Positions 14,548-23,919 are shown, numbered from the stretch's first letter. The stretch: DNA of 64,000 nucleotides from Actinomycetota bacterium (GCA_902810695.1 CADDYV010000001.1:96689-160688), one strand, 5' to 3'. Program-made: numbers and translations. Notes: generated by a model not told the origin, from the sequence alone.

Positions 14548-16347
14548 GTGAGCTACCTACCGATCGAAGATCACGGGATAATAGGAAACCTGCATACGGC
14601 TGCGCTGGTCGGTACGGAGGGTACGATAGACTGGCTGTGCCTGCCTTCTTTTGACGCCCCGAGCGTGTTCTGCGCCATCCTGGATGACGAGAAGGGGGGA
14701 CACTTCAGCCTACACCCCACCAGCTACGTCCGCAGCCAGCAGCTTTATCTGCCGGACACCAACGTACTCCTGACCAGATTCCTCTCGCCCGAGGGGGTGG
14801 CGGAGATTCTGGACTTCATGCCGATCATCGCTGGAGTGGGGGAGCGGCCTCGCCTCATCCGCAGCGTCCACATCGTGCGGGGGCAGATGACATTCGAGAT
14901 GGAGTGCCGCCCGGCCTTCGACTACGCCCGCGAAGAACATAGTGTGTCCGTCGTGGGCAAAGCAGGGGCGGTTTTCAGAGGGGTGCGCAGCGCCCTGGGA
15001 CTCTCCGCCGATGTGCCTCTGGAGGAAGGCCCGGCAAAAGGAGCGAGGGCCAAATTTACGCTGAAAAGCGGCGAGAGAAGAACTTTCTCCCTGCGAAGCA
15101 TCCGGGGTGATGAAGGGCCGGGGGGCGTCATTTCAGAAGAAGAGTTCGAGGATTTGCTGCATGAGACCGTTACCTACTGGCGGCGTTGGATCTCACGTTG
15201 CAACTATGACGGACAGTGGCAGGAGATGGTGCGCCGCAGCGCCCTGGTTTTGAAGCTGATGGTCTACGACCCCACGGGCGCTCTCGTCGCCGCCCCGACT
15301 ATGGGGTTGCCGGAGCGGATAGGCGGCGAGCGCAACTTCGACTACCGGTATACCTGGCTCCGCGACGCGGGCTTCACCCTGTACTCCCTGATACAGATAG
15401 GCTTCGAGGAAGAGGCCCACAACTTCATGAGCTGGCTCCGGGACCGCTGCGGAGAGAGTTCTGATGGGAGCCTTCAGCCGCTCTACGGGATAGACGGGAG
15501 AACCGAAGTCCCCGAGGTCGAGCTGGATCACCTCTCCGGTTACCAAAATTCCAGGCCCGTAAGGCTCGGGAACGCGGCGTACGACCAGCTCCAGCTCGAC
15601 CTCTACGGCGCGGTTCTAGACGCGGCCTATCTCTACAACAAGTACGGGGCGCCGCTGGACTACGACCTCTGGAAGAACCTTCGCGGGGTACTCAACTGGC
15701 TCTCGGAGAACTGGCGCAGGCCGGACGAGGGGATGTGGGAGGTTCGCGGCGGGCGCCAGCACTTCGTCTCCTCGAAGGTCATGTGTTGGGTCGCTCTCGA
15801 ACGGGCGACGCGCATCTCCCGCCAGCGGGGGCTGCCGGCGGGAGAAGGACGCTGGCTCCAGGAGCGCGACGATGTCTACGAGGAAATCATGCAGGCGGGC
15901 TGGAACCCCGAACGCAAGAGCTTCATCCAGCACTACGGCTCCGACGCCCTGGACGCCTCGCTGCTGCTGATGCCCCTGATCAAATTCGTAGGTCCCACCG
16001 ATCCGCGCTGGCTGGCCACCCTGGACCGGATCCAGGACGAACTCTCCTACGATACCCTCGTGGACCGCTACCGCATAGAAGAAGCCGCATCCGACGGATT
16101 CACCGGGACCGAGGGGAGCTTCAGTTTGTGCTCGTTCTGGCTGGTGGAGTGCCTCACGAGGGCAGGACGGCTGGAAGAAGCCCGCCTCGCCCTGGACAAG
16201 ATGTTCTCCTACGCCAACCACCTGGGCCTCTACGCGGAGGAGATCGGGCGCACCGGAGAGGCATTAGGCAATTTCCCCCAGGCGTTCACCCACCTGTCCC
16301 TGATCAGCGCCGCCGTCCACCTCGACCGCGCCCTGGGGCACATCTGA
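14548..16347 (+). CDS. Glycoside hydrolase family 15 protein (glucoamylase/trehalase-like)
   Basis: A cytosolic enzyme of about 599 residues. The N-terminal domain begins YLPIEDHGIIGNLHTAALVGTEGTIDWLCLPSFD-type (read as two shorter motifs), and the C-terminal (alpha/alpha)6 barrel has NFDYRYTWLRDAGFTLY, LYGIDGR, GNAAYDQLQLDLYGAV and a catalytic glutamate region TGTEGSFSLCSFW. Actinobacterial homologues include trehalases and glucoamylase-like enzymes, so the substrate is uncertain. No signal peptide. GTG 14548 is preferred to 14509 because it begins at the family N-terminus; a GGGAG precedes it closely. ftcD starts two bases after its stop. Confidence 0.9.
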   Translation: MSYLPIEDHGIIGNLHTAALVGTEGTIDWLCLPSFDAPSVFCAILDDEKGGHFSLHPTSYVRSQQLYLPDTNVLLTRFLSPEGVAEILDFMPIIAGVGERPRLIRSVHIVRGQMTFEMECRPAFDYAREEHSVSVVGKAGAVFRGVRSALGLSADVPLEEGPAKGARAKFTLKSGERRTFSLRSIRGDEGPGGVISEEEFEDLLHETVTYWRRWISRCNYDGQWQEMVRRSALVLKLMVYDPTGALVAAPTMGLPERIGGERNFDYRYTWLRDAGFTLYSLIQIGFEEEAHNFMSWLRDRCGESSDGSLQPLYGIDGRTEVPEVELDHLSGYQNSRPVRLGNAAYDQLQLDLYGAVLDAAYLYNKYGAPLDYDLWKNLRGVLNWLSENWRRPDEGMWEVRGGRQHFVSSKVMCWVALERATRISRQRGLPAGEGRWLQERDDVYEEIMQAGWNPERKSFIQHYGSDALDASLLLMPLIKFVGPTDPRWLATLDRIQDELSYDTLVDRYRIEEAASDGFTGTEGSFSLCSFWLVECLTRAGRLEEARLALDKMFSYANHLGLYAEEIGRTGEALGNFPQAFTHLSLISAAVHLDRALGHI

Positions 16348-16348
16348 G

Positions 16349-17251
16349 ATGCCGCTACCACCTTTCGAGGCGGTTCCGAATTTCAGCGAGGGCCGCGACG
16401 AGAAGAAGATCGGACGCATAGCAAACTCCGTCCGGTCGGTTCCCGGCGTCCGTATCCTGGGGCTCCACTCCGACCCCGACCACAACCGCAGCGTCCTGAC
16501 GTTTGCCGGAGAGGAGGAACCGCTCCTGCACGCGTCTGTCGCCCTCGCCCGCGCCTGCGCCGTCGAGATAGACCTCTCCGCTCAGAAAGGCGAACATCCG
16601 AGGATGGGCTCCCTCGACGTGTTACCCTTCGTCCCGCTCGGAGACGCGACCCTCGAAGATGCGGCCCGCCTCGCGCGACGGGTGGGGGAGGAGATCGGGG
16701 CTCTGGGCTTCTGCGTTTATCTCTACGAGGCCGCCGCGACCGCCCCGCACCGGCGCAACCTCGCCGATATCCGGCGTGGCGGTTACGAGGGGATCGCTTC
16801 ACGCATCGACGACCCGCTCTGGAAGCCCGACTACGGTCCGCAAAAACTCGACCCGCGGCTCGGGGCCGTAGCCGTCGGTGCCCGGCCATTTCTCATCGCA
16901 TTCAACGCCTATCTCGACACCGATAACGTTGAGATCGCCCGCGCCATCGCCCGGCGGGTGCGCGAACGCGACGGCGGCTTGCCCGGCGTGAAAGCCCTGG
17001 GCCTGATGGTTGGGGGCAAAGCGCAGGTCTCGATGAACTTAACCGATCTGGAGAAAACTTCGATGCCCGTCGCCCTGGAGGCGATCAGAGCCGCTGCGAG
17101 GGAGCATGGCGCGCAGGTGGAGTCCACAGAGCTAGTCGGGCTCGCGCCTCTTGAGGCGATCTTGCAGACGGCGCGCTACTATTTGTCTTTGCGGGAACTG
17201 AAGATGGAGCACGTGCTGGAGAGCGGTCTCTGGGGTGTCGAGGATTCATAA
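16349..17251 (+). CDS. ftcD: Glutamate formimidoyltransferase
   Basis: A 300-residue single-function formiminotransferase that moves the formimino group of N-formimino-glutamate to tetrahydrofolate in histidine breakdown. Recognised by AVPNFSEGRDEKKI, HSDPDHNRSVLTF, GEHPRMGSLDVLPFVPL and GGLPGVKALGLMV. It lacks the cyclodeaminase domain of the vertebrate enzyme. It starts two bases after the GH15 stop, so it is probably co-transcribed, although the neighbours are not histidine-catabolic genes. Confidence 0.93.
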   Translation: MPLPPFEAVPNFSEGRDEKKIGRIANSVRSVPGVRILGLHSDPDHNRSVLTFAGEEEPLLHASVALARACAVEIDLSAQKGEHPRMGSLDVLPFVPLGDATLEDAARLARRVGEEIGALGFCVYLYEAAATAPHRRNLADIRRGGYEGIASRIDDPLWKPDYGPQKLDPRLGAVAVGARPFLIAFNAYLDTDNVEIARAIARRVRERDGGLPGVKALGLMVGGKAQVSMNLTDLEKTSMPVALEAIRAAAREHGAQVESTELVGLAPLEAILQTARYYLSLRELKMEHVLESGLWGVEDS

Positions 17252-17281
17252 GGTGTACAGGACAGAGGAGGCGGTTCTTTT

Positions 17282-18106
17282 ATGGACGGTAGAGAGTTGA
17301 GGGTGGCGGCGATCCAGATGTCCTCCACCCCGAACAAGGAGGAGAACCTGAAGACGGCGGAGCGCCTGATCCGGGATGCTGTCTCCGCCGGAGCGGAACT
17401 GGTGGCTCTCCCCGAACTGTGGAGCTGCCACGGTCTCGAAAAAGTCTACTGCGAGAACGCCGAGCCAGTCCCCGGTCCCACGACGGACTTTCTGGGCGAT
17501 CTGGCGCGGGAACTCGGGGTGTACGTGCTGGGCGGCTCTATCCTGGAGGCGATATTCGGCTCTGAGAGGTTGCACAATACCTCGACGTTCTTTGAACCGT
17601 CGGGGGAGATGGCCGCCGTTTACCGCAAGGTCCACCTCTTCGACGTTAAGGTCTCCGGCAAGGAATACCTGGAGAGCAGGACGATATCGCCGGGCGAGGA
17701 GATCGTTACGGCCAAGGCGGGTCCGGCGGTGCTGGGGCTCTCGGTCTGTTACGACGTGCGCTTCCCGGAGCTCTACCGGCTGCTCGCCCTGCGCGGGGCA
17801 GAGATACTCGCGGTTCCGGCGGCGTTCACGTTGCAGACCGGCAAGGACCACTGGGAGATGCTCCTGCGGGCACGGGCGGTGGAGAACCAGGCGTTCGTGG
17901 TCGCGCCCGCCCAGTGGGGTCAGAAGGCGGACGGGCGCTGGACCTACGGGCGCAGCATGATCGTTGACCCGTGGGGGACGGTTCTCGCACAGTGTCCCGA
18001 CCGGGACGGCTACGCGCTCGCTACCCTGGACCTCGACTACCTGGAGAGGCTGCGGACCGAGTTTCCGGTGCTGGCGAACCGGCGCCCCGAAGCCTACCCC
18101 TGGTAG
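17282..18106 (+). CDS. Carbon-nitrogen hydrolase (nitrilase superfamily, Nit/omega-amidase type)
   Basis: A 274-residue amidase with the Glu-Lys-Cys triad visible in LVALPELWS, VYRKVHLFD and LSVCYDVRFPELYRLL. The motif set fits the Nit1/Nit2 branch (omega-amidase or deaminated-glutathione amidase). A GAGGAGG precedes ATG 17282. It follows ftcD by 30 bases. Its TAG stop is directly abutted by the stop of the convergent gene, the two forming TAGCTA at 18104-18109. Confidence 0.91.
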   Translation: MDGRELRVAAIQMSSTPNKEENLKTAERLIRDAVSAGAELVALPELWSCHGLEKVYCENAEPVPGPTTDFLGDLARELGVYVLGGSILEAIFGSERLHNTSTFFEPSGEMAAVYRKVHLFDVKVSGKEYLESRTISPGEEIVTAKAGPAVLGLSVCYDVRFPELYRLLALRGAEILAVPAAFTLQTGKDHWEMLLRARAVENQAFVVAPAQWGQKADGRWTYGRSMIVDPWGTVLAQCPDRDGYALATLDLDYLERLRTEFPVLANRRPEAYPW

Positions 18107-19264
18107 CTACAGGGAGAAGTTGCCCGTGGCGAGCTGTCTCAAGACCCTGTCCCGCAGCGCCGCGAGGTCCGGGGGCGAAGCATAAAGCTCAAACAAAGGT
18201 TGGAGGAGGTCCCGCGCCCCTTCGGGGGCTTCGGCGTTCGCGGGGATGACCAGGTGCGAGCCGTCCCTGAGCTCCAGCAGGCGCTTGCGTCCGCCACGCT
18301 TGCCGCGCTTGTGGCGGTCCTCGCCGTCTACCTCGACTATATCCAGCGAGTAGTCAACCATGGGCGCGTCGGCTATCGCCCCCCCCACGCCGTAGGCGTC
18401 ACAGACGGGATTGAGATGGAGGATGTAATCCACATCTATCCCGCCGGAGGCGAACAGCTTGACGTGGGAGAAACCGTTGCGGTCCAGCTCCCACCGGACC
18501 TCCTGCATCAGATCTCGAAAGTCACCGCGCCGGTTGCCCGGCGTATCCAGCCTGACGGCGGTGATGGAGTCTGGAATAGCCCGCGCCGCCTCCAGAGCCC
18601 CGACCGTCTCATCGTCGAAAGTATCTATGAGAATCGTGCGCGGAACGTCGGGCCCCATGACCTCATCGAAGGCTCTGGCGGCCTCGGCGGTCGAACCGAG
18701 GACTAGAGCCAGAGCGTGGGGGAGGGTGCCCGTGGCGGGGATGCCGAGCCGTTTGGTGGCGAGGTCCACCGCGACCATGTCGCAGCCGCCGAGATAGGCC
18801 GCGCGTTCGATCATGGGCGTAACAGCCGGGTGCAACCGGCGTGCTCCGAAGGAAACCACCGGCTTTTCTCCCGCCGCCAGCCGGCACCGCGCCGCCCCCG
18901 TCGCAACCCCCGAAGCCTGGCATAGAAAGCCCAGAATAGCCGTCTCGTGCTCGGCGAAAGCCCCGTAGGGACCGGAGAGGGTGAGGACCGGTTCGTGCGG
19001 GCGGCAGATGGTGCCCTCTGGCACCACCTGCGCCTCCACCTCGACATCTTCGAGGAGGTGGGCTACCTCGTCCAGACCCGCGACGACGAACCACTCCTCG
19101 GGGTCGGAGGTCTTGTAGGCGACCTCCATGTGGACCGGGGTGTTCTCCAGCCCCCTTGCGCGAAGAACCTCTATCGTCCGGTGAAAGTAGGAGTCCGCTA
19201 CCTGCGCCTCTTTGATCTCCTCTTCCGTAGCAGAGTTGAACCGCGTGATACCTGTGCTTCCCAT
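18107..19264 (-). CDS. pncB: Nicotinate phosphoribosyltransferase
   Basis: A 385-residue enzyme of the NAD salvage pathway joining nicotinate and PRPP. It has DSYFHRTIEVL, ASGVATGAARCRLAA, VVSFGARRLHPAVTPMIERAAYLGGCD, LIDTFDDE and the late FASGGIDVDYI that are typical of the short archaeal/bacterial form. ATG 19264. A TATCAT hexamer lies about 43 bases upstream, but no -35 is clear. The 152-base gap to the nuclease gene holds an imperfect GCTCACC/GGTGAGC stem at 19333-19360 and nothing else I can name. Confidence 0.92.
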   Translation of the reverse strand: MGSTGITRFNSATEEEIKEAQVADSYFHRTIEVLRARGLENTPVHMEVAYKTSDPEEWFVVAGLDEVAHLLEDVEVEAQVVPEGTICRPHEPVLTLSGPYGAFAEHETAILGFLCQASGVATGAARCRLAAGEKPVVSFGARRLHPAVTPMIERAAYLGGCDMVAVDLATKRLGIPATGTLPHALALVLGSTAEAARAFDEVMGPDVPRTILIDTFDDETVGALEAARAIPDSITAVRLDTPGNRRGDFRDLMQEVRWELDRNGFSHVKLFASGGIDVDYILHLNPVCDAYGVGGAIADAPMVDYSLDIVEVDGEDRHKRGKRGGRKRLLELRDGSHLVIPANAEAPEGARDLLQPLFELYASPPDLAALRDRVLRQLATGNFSL

Positions 19265-19416
19265 GTGTGTTCCTTGTAGCCTTTCAAGTGGTGTGCTCTG
19301 GGCGGTATGATAGCTAATATGGCCGTTGCGCCGCTCACCGATGTTTGCACTGTGGTGAGCTGCAGGTAGAGATGGCCGCTCCTGTTGACCCCGCTTGTCC
19401 CTGGCTGCAGGTCATC

Positions 19417-20286
19417 TCAATATCTTGGTGCCCGGTAGCCCGCTGCCCTCGCCTGTGCTGGTGAGGCGAAGCACCTCTCGGGATGAGTGGCGGAGTAGTA
19501 GGGATCGCCGTGGGGGAGGTGGTAGATCTTCTCCCCATCTTCGGAGATGTTTCCCTTTATCGGATGGCTCCGGGGGCAGGACTCCTCCGAGACTGGCGCC
19601 ACTCCACCCGAGGTCTTCTGGGAAGAAGCCTTGCTGCTCCGGGAGTAGTGGTAGCTGCCACCCGTTGAGGTCGATGAGCAACCAGGAGATCCCACACCTA
19701 TGCCGTTGCCGCGATTCGTCTCCTTGCACTGCTCGCTCTTGGGCAATCCCCAGAGACCTCTGTGCGCCCGCCGTGCCTGCTCCTGGTCGGCCCTGAAGCG
19801 GGAAGCGTAGCGATCGTTCGGCGGGATGATAAGAAGCTGGGCCAGCCCCTTCTTCAACAACTCGTCCTCGATCATGGTGTGCTTGCCTACCCACAGGTAT
19901 GCCAGCAGACGGTCATACTTGTCCTTGTGGGTGGTGTCGAAGGTCAGCCTGACCCGCTTGCCCTCAAGCCGGGAGCGGGTAAAGGCGGCGGCTTTCAGCG
20001 ATAGAGGCTGGGTGGGGTAGCCCGGACGGACGTCTTCGGGCGTATCCGCGCCGATTATACGGATGCTGTGCTCTCCCTCTATCTCCGGCGAGACATCTAC
20101 CGTGTCGCCGTCTACGACCCTGCTTACAGTTACGGTGGTGCCCCCGGCGCCAGAGCTTGCCGCAGATGGTGTTGCGCTGGAGGCGGTGCTTCCCGGGGCG
20201 CAGCCTGCCGCCGCAAGCGTCGTGACGATAACCAGTAGCAGCAGGGCCGTCTCGCAGAGCTTGCGGACTTTCCTGGTCGGGATCAA
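19417..20286 (-). CDS. Lipoprotein thermonuclease (SNase-like)
   Basis: A secreted, lipid-anchored nuclease of 289 residues. The signal peptide is KLCETALLLLVIVTTLAAAGC with the lipobox Leu-Ala-Ala-Ala-Gly-Cys. A Ser/Thr/Ala linker is followed by a staphylococcal-nuclease fold (VSRVVDGDTVDV, IRIIGADTPEDVRPG, KDKYDRLLAYLWV with the active-site Asp, Glu and Arg positions). After a Ser-rich spacer the last 50 residues hold a Cys/His-rich module (CPRSHPIKGNI, GEKIYHLPHGDPYY, HPERCFASPAQARAAGYR) seen at the end of other actinobacterial nucleases. TTG 20286 is chosen because GGGAGGG lies five bases upstream. Confidence 0.9.
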   Translation of the reverse strand: MIPTRKVRKLCETALLLLVIVTTLAAAGCAPGSTASSATPSAASSGAGGTTVTVSRVVDGDTVDVSPEIEGEHSIRIIGADTPEDVRPGYPTQPLSLKAAAFTRSRLEGKRVRLTFDTTHKDKYDRLLAYLWVGKHTMIEDELLKKGLAQLLIIPPNDRYASRFRADQEQARRAHRGLWGLPKSEQCKETNRGNGIGVGSPGCSSTSTGGSYHYSRSSKASSQKTSGGVAPVSEESCPRSHPIKGNISEDGEKIYHLPHGDPYYSATHPERCFASPAQARAAGYRAPRY

Positions 20287-20393
20287 AGCCGCCCTCCCTT
20301 TTCTCGGCTGGTATTCATACCAGCGTTGTAGCATGTTCTGGTTTTCGACCTCGGCTTTTCCGGGTGTCTGTGTACGCCGGGAGAGGCATCCCA

Positions 20394-20399
20394 TACAAT
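20394..20399 (+). promoter_or_regulatory. -10 box of a probable leaderless promoter
   Basis: TACAAT ends eight bases before ATG 20408, and no Shine-Dalgarno lies between them. Transcription would start at or within two bases of the ATG. Confidence 0.45.
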
Positions 20400-20407
20400 A
20401 GCAAGTC

Positions 20408-21949
20408 ATGAAGACACCTGGAGCGAACATTACCTTCGCCGCAGCCGCCGGAACCCCGTATGCCGCTGATGCTGCTGCGGAGGTCTATCGCGCCGGGGGC
20501 AACGCCGTGGATGCCGCTGTTGCCGCCGCCGCAGCGGTGAGCGTAACCGAGCCCTTGATGAGCTCGGTCGCGGGAGGCGGGTTCGCGCTCGTTCGCAGTT
20601 CGAAGGAAGAAGTGGAGCTCGTAGACTACTTCGAGGCGATGCCGGGCAAGGGGCTTCCCGCTTCGGCGTTCGGGGCGGATGGCAACCCGCAGGTAATTAT
20701 CCTCAAGTACGGCGCCGGAGTGCGTTCGATCGTGGGGGCTGCCTCCTGTGGCGTGTCGGGAGCCCTGCGCGGCTGGGAGACGCTCTTGCTGCGGCACGGG
20801 AGGCTCACGCTGCGCGAGACTCTCGCTCCGGCCATCAGGCTGGCCCGCGACGGGTTCAGGCTGTGCAAGACCAGCGCGATGTGGTTCCAGGTTGCAGAAG
20901 AGGTCTTGCGTCTCACCGAGGAGACCAGGAAAAACTTCTACAAAGGAGAGCGGGTCTACCTGGAAGGGGAGGAGATGCGCTTCCCCGAGCTGGCCGATAC
21001 CCTCCAGGCAATAGGCGAAGAGGGCGCGGACCTTTTCTACGAGGGCGGGCTGGCGAAAAAAATATCCGCCTACATCCGCGGGATGGGAGGCATCATAACG
21101 GAGCGCGACCTCGCCGAGTACGAGCCGATCATCCGCGAGCCTCTGAGCATCGGCTACGGGCCGGGAGCCATATACACCAACGGCCCGCCGTCCGCCGGCG
21201 GTTCCACCCTGGCCCAGATGCTCCGGATCATCTCGGCCTACGATCTGGCGGCCATGCCCGAAGAGGACTACGTGAGGGTAATGGCCGGAGCGATGCGGCT
21301 CGCTCTCCACGACCGGGAGACGGCCTACAACGACGGCGAGCACAACGCCAGCGTCTCGAAGAGGCTGACGAGCGAGGAGTACGCTATCTCCCAGCGCGAG
21401 CGCATCTTCGGCTCGCCGCACACCACGCACCTCTCCTGCGTGGACTCCGAAGGGTACGCCGTCTCCATCACCGCCAGCATGGGTTATGGATCCGGGATAG
21501 TCATTCCCGGAACCGGAATCCCGATGGGCAACACTTTAGGCGAGCCGGAGCTAAATCCCAAAGGTTTCCACGCCCTGAAACCCGGCGAGCGGCTGGTCTC
21601 CAGCATGAGTCCGACGATCGTTTCCTCAGAGGAAGGTGGTCTCATCGCTCTGGGCTCTCCCGGAGCCTCGCGCATCCCGACCGCCATCATGCAGACCATA
21701 GTCAACGTGCTCGACTTCGGGATGACGCTGGAGAGCGCCGTTCTGGCCCCGCGCTTTCACGCGGAGGGAAGCCTCTTCGCCTACGAGGCCGGGGCGCGCA
21801 AAGCAGATCTGGAGAGCTACGAGCGGGTTCTGGTTTACGAGGAGCCTTCGATGTATTTCGGCGGGGTCAACGCCGTCCGCCGGACGCCGGAAGGTTTCTT
21901 CGAGGCCGCCGCCGACCCGCGTCGTTCTGGAGGTGCCGCATTTGTCTGA
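20408..21949 (+). CDS. ggt: Gamma-glutamyltransferase family protein
   Basis: A 513-residue Ntn-hydrolase that is self-cleaved at the catalytic threonine in SPHTTHLSCVD (about residue 340) into large and small subunits. Other signatures are YRAGGNAVDAAVAAAAAVSVTEP, GPPSAGGSTLAQML and the oxyanion region MSPTIV. It may act on gamma-glutamyl compounds such as glutathione or poly-gamma-glutamate, or belong to the acylase-like subgroup; no secretion signal is seen, so it is probably cytosolic. ATG 20408 without Shine-Dalgarno suggests a leaderless mRNA. It overlaps the arginase gene by 17 bases. Confidence 0.9.
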   Translation: MKTPGANITFAAAAGTPYAADAAAEVYRAGGNAVDAAVAAAAAVSVTEPLMSSVAGGGFALVRSSKEEVELVDYFEAMPGKGLPASAFGADGNPQVIILKYGAGVRSIVGAASCGVSGALRGWETLLLRHGRLTLRETLAPAIRLARDGFRLCKTSAMWFQVAEEVLRLTEETRKNFYKGERVYLEGEEMRFPELADTLQAIGEEGADLFYEGGLAKKISAYIRGMGGIITERDLAEYEPIIREPLSIGYGPGAIYTNGPPSAGGSTLAQMLRIISAYDLAAMPEEDYVRVMAGAMRLALHDRETAYNDGEHNASVSKRLTSEEYAISQRERIFGSPHTTHLSCVDSEGYAVSITASMGYGSGIVIPGTGIPMGNTLGEPELNPKGFHALKPGERLVSSMSPTIVSSEEGGLIALGSPGASRIPTAIMQTIVNVLDFGMTLESAVLAPRFHAEGSLFAYEAGARKADLESYERVLVYEEPSMYFGGVNAVRRTPEGFFEAAADPRRSGGAAFV

Positions 21950-22856
21950 ATCAACACGACAACCAGCCGGGATCTTCGGTATCCCGATGGACCTCGGACA
22001 GAGCCGACGCGGGGTGGATATGGGGCCGAGCGCCATACGTTATGCGCAACTTATGGTGGCTCTCGAAGACCTCGGTCATTTCGTGACAGACTTCGGCAAC
22101 GCCGGAGTGCCGCTTCCCGAACTGGCCGATGGTGAAGAGACGGTCAGGCACCTGCGTGCAGTCCGGGAGGTCTGCCAGGAGGCCGCGGAGAGAGCCCGGG
22201 AGATCATCTCGGGGGAGCTGTTCCCGATCTTCCTCGGCGGGGACCATTCGATCTCCATCGGCACCGTCTCGGGGGTAGCAGGTGCGGGGAGGACCGGCGT
22301 GATATGGCTCGACGCCCACGCCGACTTCAACACGCCTGAGATATCACCTTCCGGCAATATCCACGGCATGCCGCTCGCGGCCCTTACCGGTCACGGACCG
22401 CCGGATCTCGTAAATATCGGGGGGAGTGGGGCGAGCATCAGGGCCGAAGATGTCGTCATCGTCGGCCTGCGCTCCGTGGACCCTGAGGAACAGAGGCTGC
22501 TCCGCCGGGCCGGCATCAGGGTCTACACCATGAAAGAGATAGACGCCTACGGCGCGGCTACCATCATCCGCCGGGCGATGGAGGACCTCTCGCATCTGGA
22601 CCGGGTTCATCTTTCTTTCGATCTCGACGTGGTAGACCCGGAGATAGCCCCTGGGGTCGGGACGCCGGTGCGCGGCGGGCTCACCTACCGCGAGGCGCAC
22701 CTCATCATGGAGCTTATCAACGAGTCGGGGATCGTAACCTCGCTCGACGTTGTAGAGGTCAACCCCATCCTCGACATCAGGAACGGCACCGCGGAACTGG
22801 CGGTGGAGCTCGTCGCCAGCCTGATGGGACGCCAGATCATCGGCCTCCCGCGCTGA
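21933..22856 (+). CDS. rocF: Arginase
   Basis: A 307-residue ureohydrolase. The start FGIPMDLGQSRRGVDMGPSAIRYA is typical of true arginase, and the binuclear manganese site is complete: GGDHSISIG, WLDAHADFNTP and FDLDVVDPEIAPG. The family also includes agmatinase and formiminoglutamase, but the GQSRRGVD signature favours arginase. GTG 21933 lies inside the end of the gamma-glutamyltransferase gene; TTG 21942 is an alternative. The two genes together could release amino acids and nitrogen from peptides or arginine. Confidence 0.9.
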   Translation: MPHLSESTRQPAGIFGIPMDLGQSRRGVDMGPSAIRYAQLMVALEDLGHFVTDFGNAGVPLPELADGEETVRHLRAVREVCQEAAERAREIISGELFPIFLGGDHSISIGTVSGVAGAGRTGVIWLDAHADFNTPEISPSGNIHGMPLAALTGHGPPDLVNIGGSGASIRAEDVVIVGLRSVDPEEQRLLRRAGIRVYTMKEIDAYGAATIIRRAMEDLSHLDRVHLSFDLDVVDPEIAPGVGTPVRGGLTYREAHLIMELINESGIVTSLDVVEVNPILDIRNGTAELAVELVASLMGRQIIGLPR

Positions 22857-22864
22857 CTCTGTTC

Positions 22865-23917
22865 TCAGACAGCCAGCGCCTTTGCCAGTTCTGCGATGGC
22901 TCCGGGATAGCGGTACTGGATGCCCATGTGGGTGCCCTCGAACAGATCCAGGGTGTGCTCGACGCCGAGCTTCTCCAACTCCCGGCTGAACGCCTGCGCC
23001 CCCAGGTCCAGGTAATATTCGTCGGATTTTCCGGCATCCAGGTAGATGCGCTTCATGCTCGCTAGAGCCTCGCCGTGCTCGGGTGCCATCCGCACCGGGT
23101 CCCACGCGAGCCACCGCTCCCAGATCTCCTCGACGAGCCTGCCCGTCTCGACCTCGAACGGGAGCAGGGCCTTGCCGGGGTTCTTCTCGTCTGGCGAGTA
23201 GCACGCCCCCATCGCGTAGGAGTTGAGCGGCGCGCCGTGCAGCTCGAAGTCGAGCGTCTCCGCGCTTTTGAACCTCTCGAAGAAGACCTCCCAGGAGCCC
23301 TCGAACCTGTCTCTCAGAATACGCGCCGTCTTCGGAAAATCCGGCAGGTAGCAGGCTTCGAAGAGGGCATCGCCCGCGTGCGAGGCGAGACCTCCGAACA
23401 CATCGGGCCTGAGCATCGGGACGACCATCGCGCCGTAGCCGCCACTGGATTTGCCGGTGAGTCCCCGGTGCTCGCGGCTTGGGGCACTCGGATAGCGCGA
23501 GTCCACGAAGGAGACCACCTCGTCGCAGAGGTAGTCCATGTAGCGCCCGGTCGAAGCCGAGTTGATGAACTGCGAGCCGCCGTAGGAAGTCCAGGCATCC
23601 ACGAACACGATGATGGCAGGTGGGCACTCACCCGCGGCGAACAGCTCATCCACCCGCTCGATCACGGTGGGCTCGAACGCGTTACGGTTGAGCCACATGT
23701 CGAGCTGGCCGGTCATTCCCTGGATGACGTAGATCGAGGCGTACTCGCCCTCTTCGTTTATTCCGGGTGGCACGTAGACGTAGAGCGGCCTGCGGGCCGG
23801 GTCTCCGAGGGGATTCCTGGCGAGCACCTCCGACTCGACCACCAGCTTCTCCAGGCGGCCCCTTAGAGGACGGTCCCAGGGAGAGCCCGGTAAGCCTTCG
23901 ACTTCCTTGAGGGACAC
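22865..23917 (-). CDS. Alpha/beta-hydrolase esterase (esterase D/enterochelin-esterase type)
   Basis: A 350-residue putative esterase. After an N-terminal beta domain (RPLYVYVPPGINEEGEYASIYVIQG) the fold has GLTGKSSGGYGAMVVPM with the nucleophile Ser in the GxSxG-like KSSGG, HAGDALFEACY after it, and a late FEGTHMGIQYRYPG with the probable catalytic His. Similar proteins hydrolyse trilactone siderophores, S-formylglutathione or mycolyl esters; the substrate is not evident. GTG 23917 begins two bases after the sucD stop, so it is probably co-transcribed with sucCD. An upstream extension in frame runs through sucD and is not real. Confidence 0.83.
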   Translation of the reverse strand: MSLKEVEGLPGSPWDRPLRGRLEKLVVESEVLARNPLGDPARRPLYVYVPPGINEEGEYASIYVIQGMTGQLDMWLNRNAFEPTVIERVDELFAAGECPPAIIVFVDAWTSYGGSQFINSASTGRYMDYLCDEVVSFVDSRYPSAPSREHRGLTGKSSGGYGAMVVPMLRPDVFGGLASHAGDALFEACYLPDFPKTARILRDRFEGSWEVFFERFKSAETLDFELHGAPLNSYAMGACYSPDEKNPGKALLPFEVETGRLVEEIWERWLAWDPVRMAPEHGEALASMKRIYLDAGKSDEYYLDLGAQAFSRELEKLGVEHTLDLFEGTHMGIQYRYPGAIAELAKALAV

Positions 23918-23919
23918 GG

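Noticed and set aside
19333..19360. Hairpin GCTCACC/GGTGAGC downstream of the nuclease
   Set aside because: No T-run follows on either strand, and the loop is 14 bases.
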